Shown: positions 5,287 to 6,853 of the stretch, piece after piece
Numbering within the stretch: position 1 is the stretch's first letter
How the letters are laid out: each line of letters starts with the position of its first letter
NCBI GenBank assembly: GCA_015490115.1
Contig: WFYM01000134.1
Coordinates: forward strand, 1-6,853
Length of the DNA: 6,853 nucleotides
DNA from: Aquificaceae bacterium
GTDB taxonomy: Bacteria; Aquificota; Aquificia; Aquificales; Aquificaceae
Direction of reading: 5' to 3'
Made by a program: the position numbers and the translations under genes
The notes under the pieces: generated by a model
Database searches by the model: none
What the model saw: only the letters and a program-made list of their open reading frames with translations
Told to the model about the DNA's origin: nothing

Positions 5287-6343
5287 AGCTTCGGACATAC
5301 ACATAAAGGTCGGTTCAAAGCCCATCTTCCGCATACATAAGAAGCTCCATGTGGCGGATGAATTCCCGGTTATAGACGAGGAGCATTTCAAGCTCTTCTT
5401 CGATCAGGTCTTGGGAAAAAATGAAAGGAAAAGGAGGGAGTTCGAAGAGTACGGTGAGATAGACCTCTCCTACTCCCTCCCCAAGGTCTCCAGGTTCAGG
5501 GTCAACATCTTCAAGCAGAGGGGAACTTGGGGTATGGCTTTCAGGGTAATACCCTTTAAGATACCTCCTTTCGAGAGCCTGAACCTTCCCGAGATAATGC
5601 TAAAGACCGTTCTCAGCTCAAACAAGGGTCTCGTCCTCGTTACGGGTCCTACGGGTTCTGGGAAGTCGACGACCCTCGCCTCGATAATAGAGGAGATGAA
5701 CAAGACCCAGAGAAAGGTGATAATCACAATAGAAGATCCGATAGAATATCTTTTTAGAGACAAAAGCTGTTACATAGTCCAGAGGGAGGTGGGTATAGAT
5801 ACTCAAAGTTTCGCAAGGGGTTTAAGAGCCGCCCTAAGAGAAGATCCCGACGTCATAATGGTGGGTGAGATAAGGGACACGGAGACGGCTGAGATAGCTC
5901 TCCAAGCCGCTGAGACGGGACACCTCGTCCTTTCAACACTTCATACCCTCGACGCAAAAGAGACGGTAAACAGGCTGATAGGTATGTTCAAGTTGGAGGT
6001 GAGGGAGCAGATAAGACAGATGCTTGCGGGAACTCTCGTCGCGGTGTTTTCCCAAAGGCTTCTCCCGAGGGCTGACAGGAAAGGGGCTATACCCGCAGTC
6101 GAGATAATGATAAACACGGGAGCCATAAGGGAGGCCCTAATGGATCCCAACAGGATAGACGAGATACCGGAACTCATAGCGAAGGGAAAAGCCGCTTACG
6201 GGACCCAAACCTTCGACCAGCATCTTGAAGAGCTTTACAGACAGGGTCTCATAGACTACCACACAGCCATCCTTTACGCCTCCAAACCTTCGGACCTCGA
6301 ACTCAAGCTGAAGGGTATATCTTCCGGCGGTTCCTACTACTGA
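5249..6343 (+). CDS. pilT: PilT/PilU-family type IV pilus retraction ATPase
   Basis: Encodes 364 aa of the GspE/PilT secretion-ATPase superfamily. These are cytoplasmic hexamers at the pilus base that drive pilin disassembly for twitching motility and DNA uptake. The N-terminal PAS-like domain starts with ASDIHIKVG (14-22). The core has Walker A GPTGSGKST (133-141), an Asp box ITIEDPIEYLF (159-169), Walker B GEIRD (206-210) and a His box GHLVLSTLHT (224-233). The length fits PilT/PilU and excludes the longer PilB. In classical PilT the C-terminal domain holds AIRNLIRE; here it reads AIREALMD (292-299) with one extra residue after it. The tail QTFDQHLEELYRQGLIDY followed by SDLELKLKG resembles PilU or divergent PilT, so the symbol is a family label. 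It starts at TTG, overlaps recA by 38 bp and overlaps cmk by 1 bp. No other pilus gene is present. Confidence 0.93.
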   Translation: MLQLILKRAIELEASDIHIKVGSKPIFRIHKKLHVADEFPVIDEEHFKLFFDQVLGKNERKRREFEEYGEIDLSYSLPKVSRFRVNIFKQRGTWGMAFRVIPFKIPPFESLNLPEIMLKTVLSSNKGLVLVTGPTGSGKSTTLASIIEEMNKTQRKVIITIEDPIEYLFRDKSCYIVQREVGIDTQSFARGLRAALREDPDVIMVGEIRDTETAEIALQAAETGHLVLSTLHTLDAKETVNRLIGMFKLEVREQIRQMLAGTLVAVFSQRLLPRADRKGAIPAVEIMINTGAIREALMDPNRIDEIPELIAKGKAAYGTQTFDQHLEELYRQGLIDYHTAILYASKPSDLELKLKGISSGGSYY

Positions 6344-6853
6344 TGAGGATAGCCATCGACGGTCCAGCGGGGAGCGGTAAAAGCACAGTAGCTAAGGAGA
6401 TCTCCAAAAGGCTAAAAATACCTTATCTCGAGAGCGGTCTCGCTTACAGGGCTTTCGCATACCTCCTAATAGAAAAGAGGGGAAAAGTCAGCTCCGTTTC
6501 TTGGGAGGACTTGGAGGGACTTTTCGAACTTATAGAGATTAATCCTATGGTCGGCTTTACTGAGGTGAGGGTAGAGGGAAGAAGGGTCGAAGACCTCGTG
6601 AGCGAGGAGGTTGGGAGGGTAGCCTCTTTGATAGGTGAGGTCCCGGAGTTCAGGGAGAGGATAAATGAGGTCTTCAGGAAGGTGATAGGGAAGGGAGAGG
6701 TGGTAGTCGAGGGGAGGGACGCGGGGACACATATAATACCGGACGCGGACTTTAAGTTCTTCCTCACAGCTTCCCCCGAAGAGAGGGCGAGGAGGAGGGT
6801 CGAGCAACTGAAGGCAAGGGGTGTGCAAGTAGACTACGAGAGTGTCCTCAAGG
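6343..6853 (+). CDS. cmk: Cytidylate (CMP) kinase, 3' end cut by the window
   Basis: An open frame starts at ATG 6343, which overlaps the pilus ATPase stop (TGATG), and runs to the window end: 170 residues without a stop. The protein transfers phosphate from ATP to CMP/dCMP for nucleotide recycling and DNA precursor supply. It shows the P-loop IDGPAGSGKSTVAKEI (5-20), an acceptor-site stretch LESGLAYRAFA (29-39, usually D-S/T-GAMYRA), and VVEGRDAGTHIIPDAD (121-136), corresponding to the hallmark GRDIGT. Next comes FFLTASPEERARRR (139-152), the LID entry. About 40-60 C-terminal residues should be missing. The central NMP-binding insert is short, as in smaller bacterial forms. No good Shine-Dalgarno precedes the ATG, so translation is probably coupled to the upstream gene. 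The family is certain from the combined motifs. Confidence 0.93.
   Translation, partial: MRIAIDGPAGSGKSTVAKEISKRLKIPYLESGLAYRAFAYLLIEKRGKVSSVSWEDLEGLFELIEINPMVGFTEVRVEGRRVEDLVSEEVGRVASLIGEVPEFRERINEVFRKVIGKGEVVVEGRDAGTHIIPDADFKFFLTASPEERARRRVEQLKARGVQVDYESVLK

Noticed and set aside
1..6853. CRISPR arrays, insertion sequences, tRNA or rRNA genes
   Set aside because: No regularly spaced repeats, transposase-like reading frames, terminal inverted repeats or tRNA-like segments were seen; nearly all the sequence is accounted for by conserved genes.

Overview
The window looks like a chromosomal segment from a thermophilic bacterium of the Aquificales (Aquificota), probably a relative of Aquifex or Hydrogenobacter. 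The evidence is the residue-level character of RecA, GatC and MutL, a MutL with a strikingly short C-terminal domain, heavy use of AGG/AGA (Arg) and ATA (Ile) codons, and tight packing with overlapping reading frames. This assignment rests on recalled family features, not on a database search. All CDS look intact except the two cut by the window edges.

Layout: (1) 1-1260, + strand: mutL, missing only its first few codons, ends against a convergent gene. (2) 1257-3773, - strand: a two-gene copper module. copA (a PcoA/CopA-type multicopper oxidase with a Tat signal and a Met/His-rich segment) lies upstream of copB (an outer-membrane beta-barrel copper protein). The genes are 12 bp apart and each has a strong Shine-Dalgarno sequence. 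(3) 3774-3956: a 183-bp AT-rich divergent intergenic region, the only real non-coding stretch. It carries a good copA promoter, a 15-bp perfect palindrome, an 11-bp-period direct repeat and a -10-like box placed so that gatC may be leaderless. (4) 3957-6853, + strand: gatC, recA, a PilT/PilU-type pilus ATPase and cmk (cut by the window end). They are separated by 1 bp, a 38-bp overlap and a 1-bp overlap, so they almost certainly form one operon.

How the genes work together: CopA in the periplasm and CopB in the outer membrane would detoxify or sequester copper. The rightward operon mixes unrelated housekeeping jobs: tRNA-dependent amidation, recombination, pilus retraction and CMP phosphorylation. 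No LexA-type operator is evident ahead of gatC-recA, so recA looks constitutively co-transcribed. No mobile element, CRISPR array, tRNA or rRNA was found. I see no convincing wholly new system. The points most worth a second look are the MutL endonuclease domain apparently lacking a subdomain, the operator-like elements between copA and gatC, the altered retraction motif of the pilus ATPase, and the unusual RecA residues.
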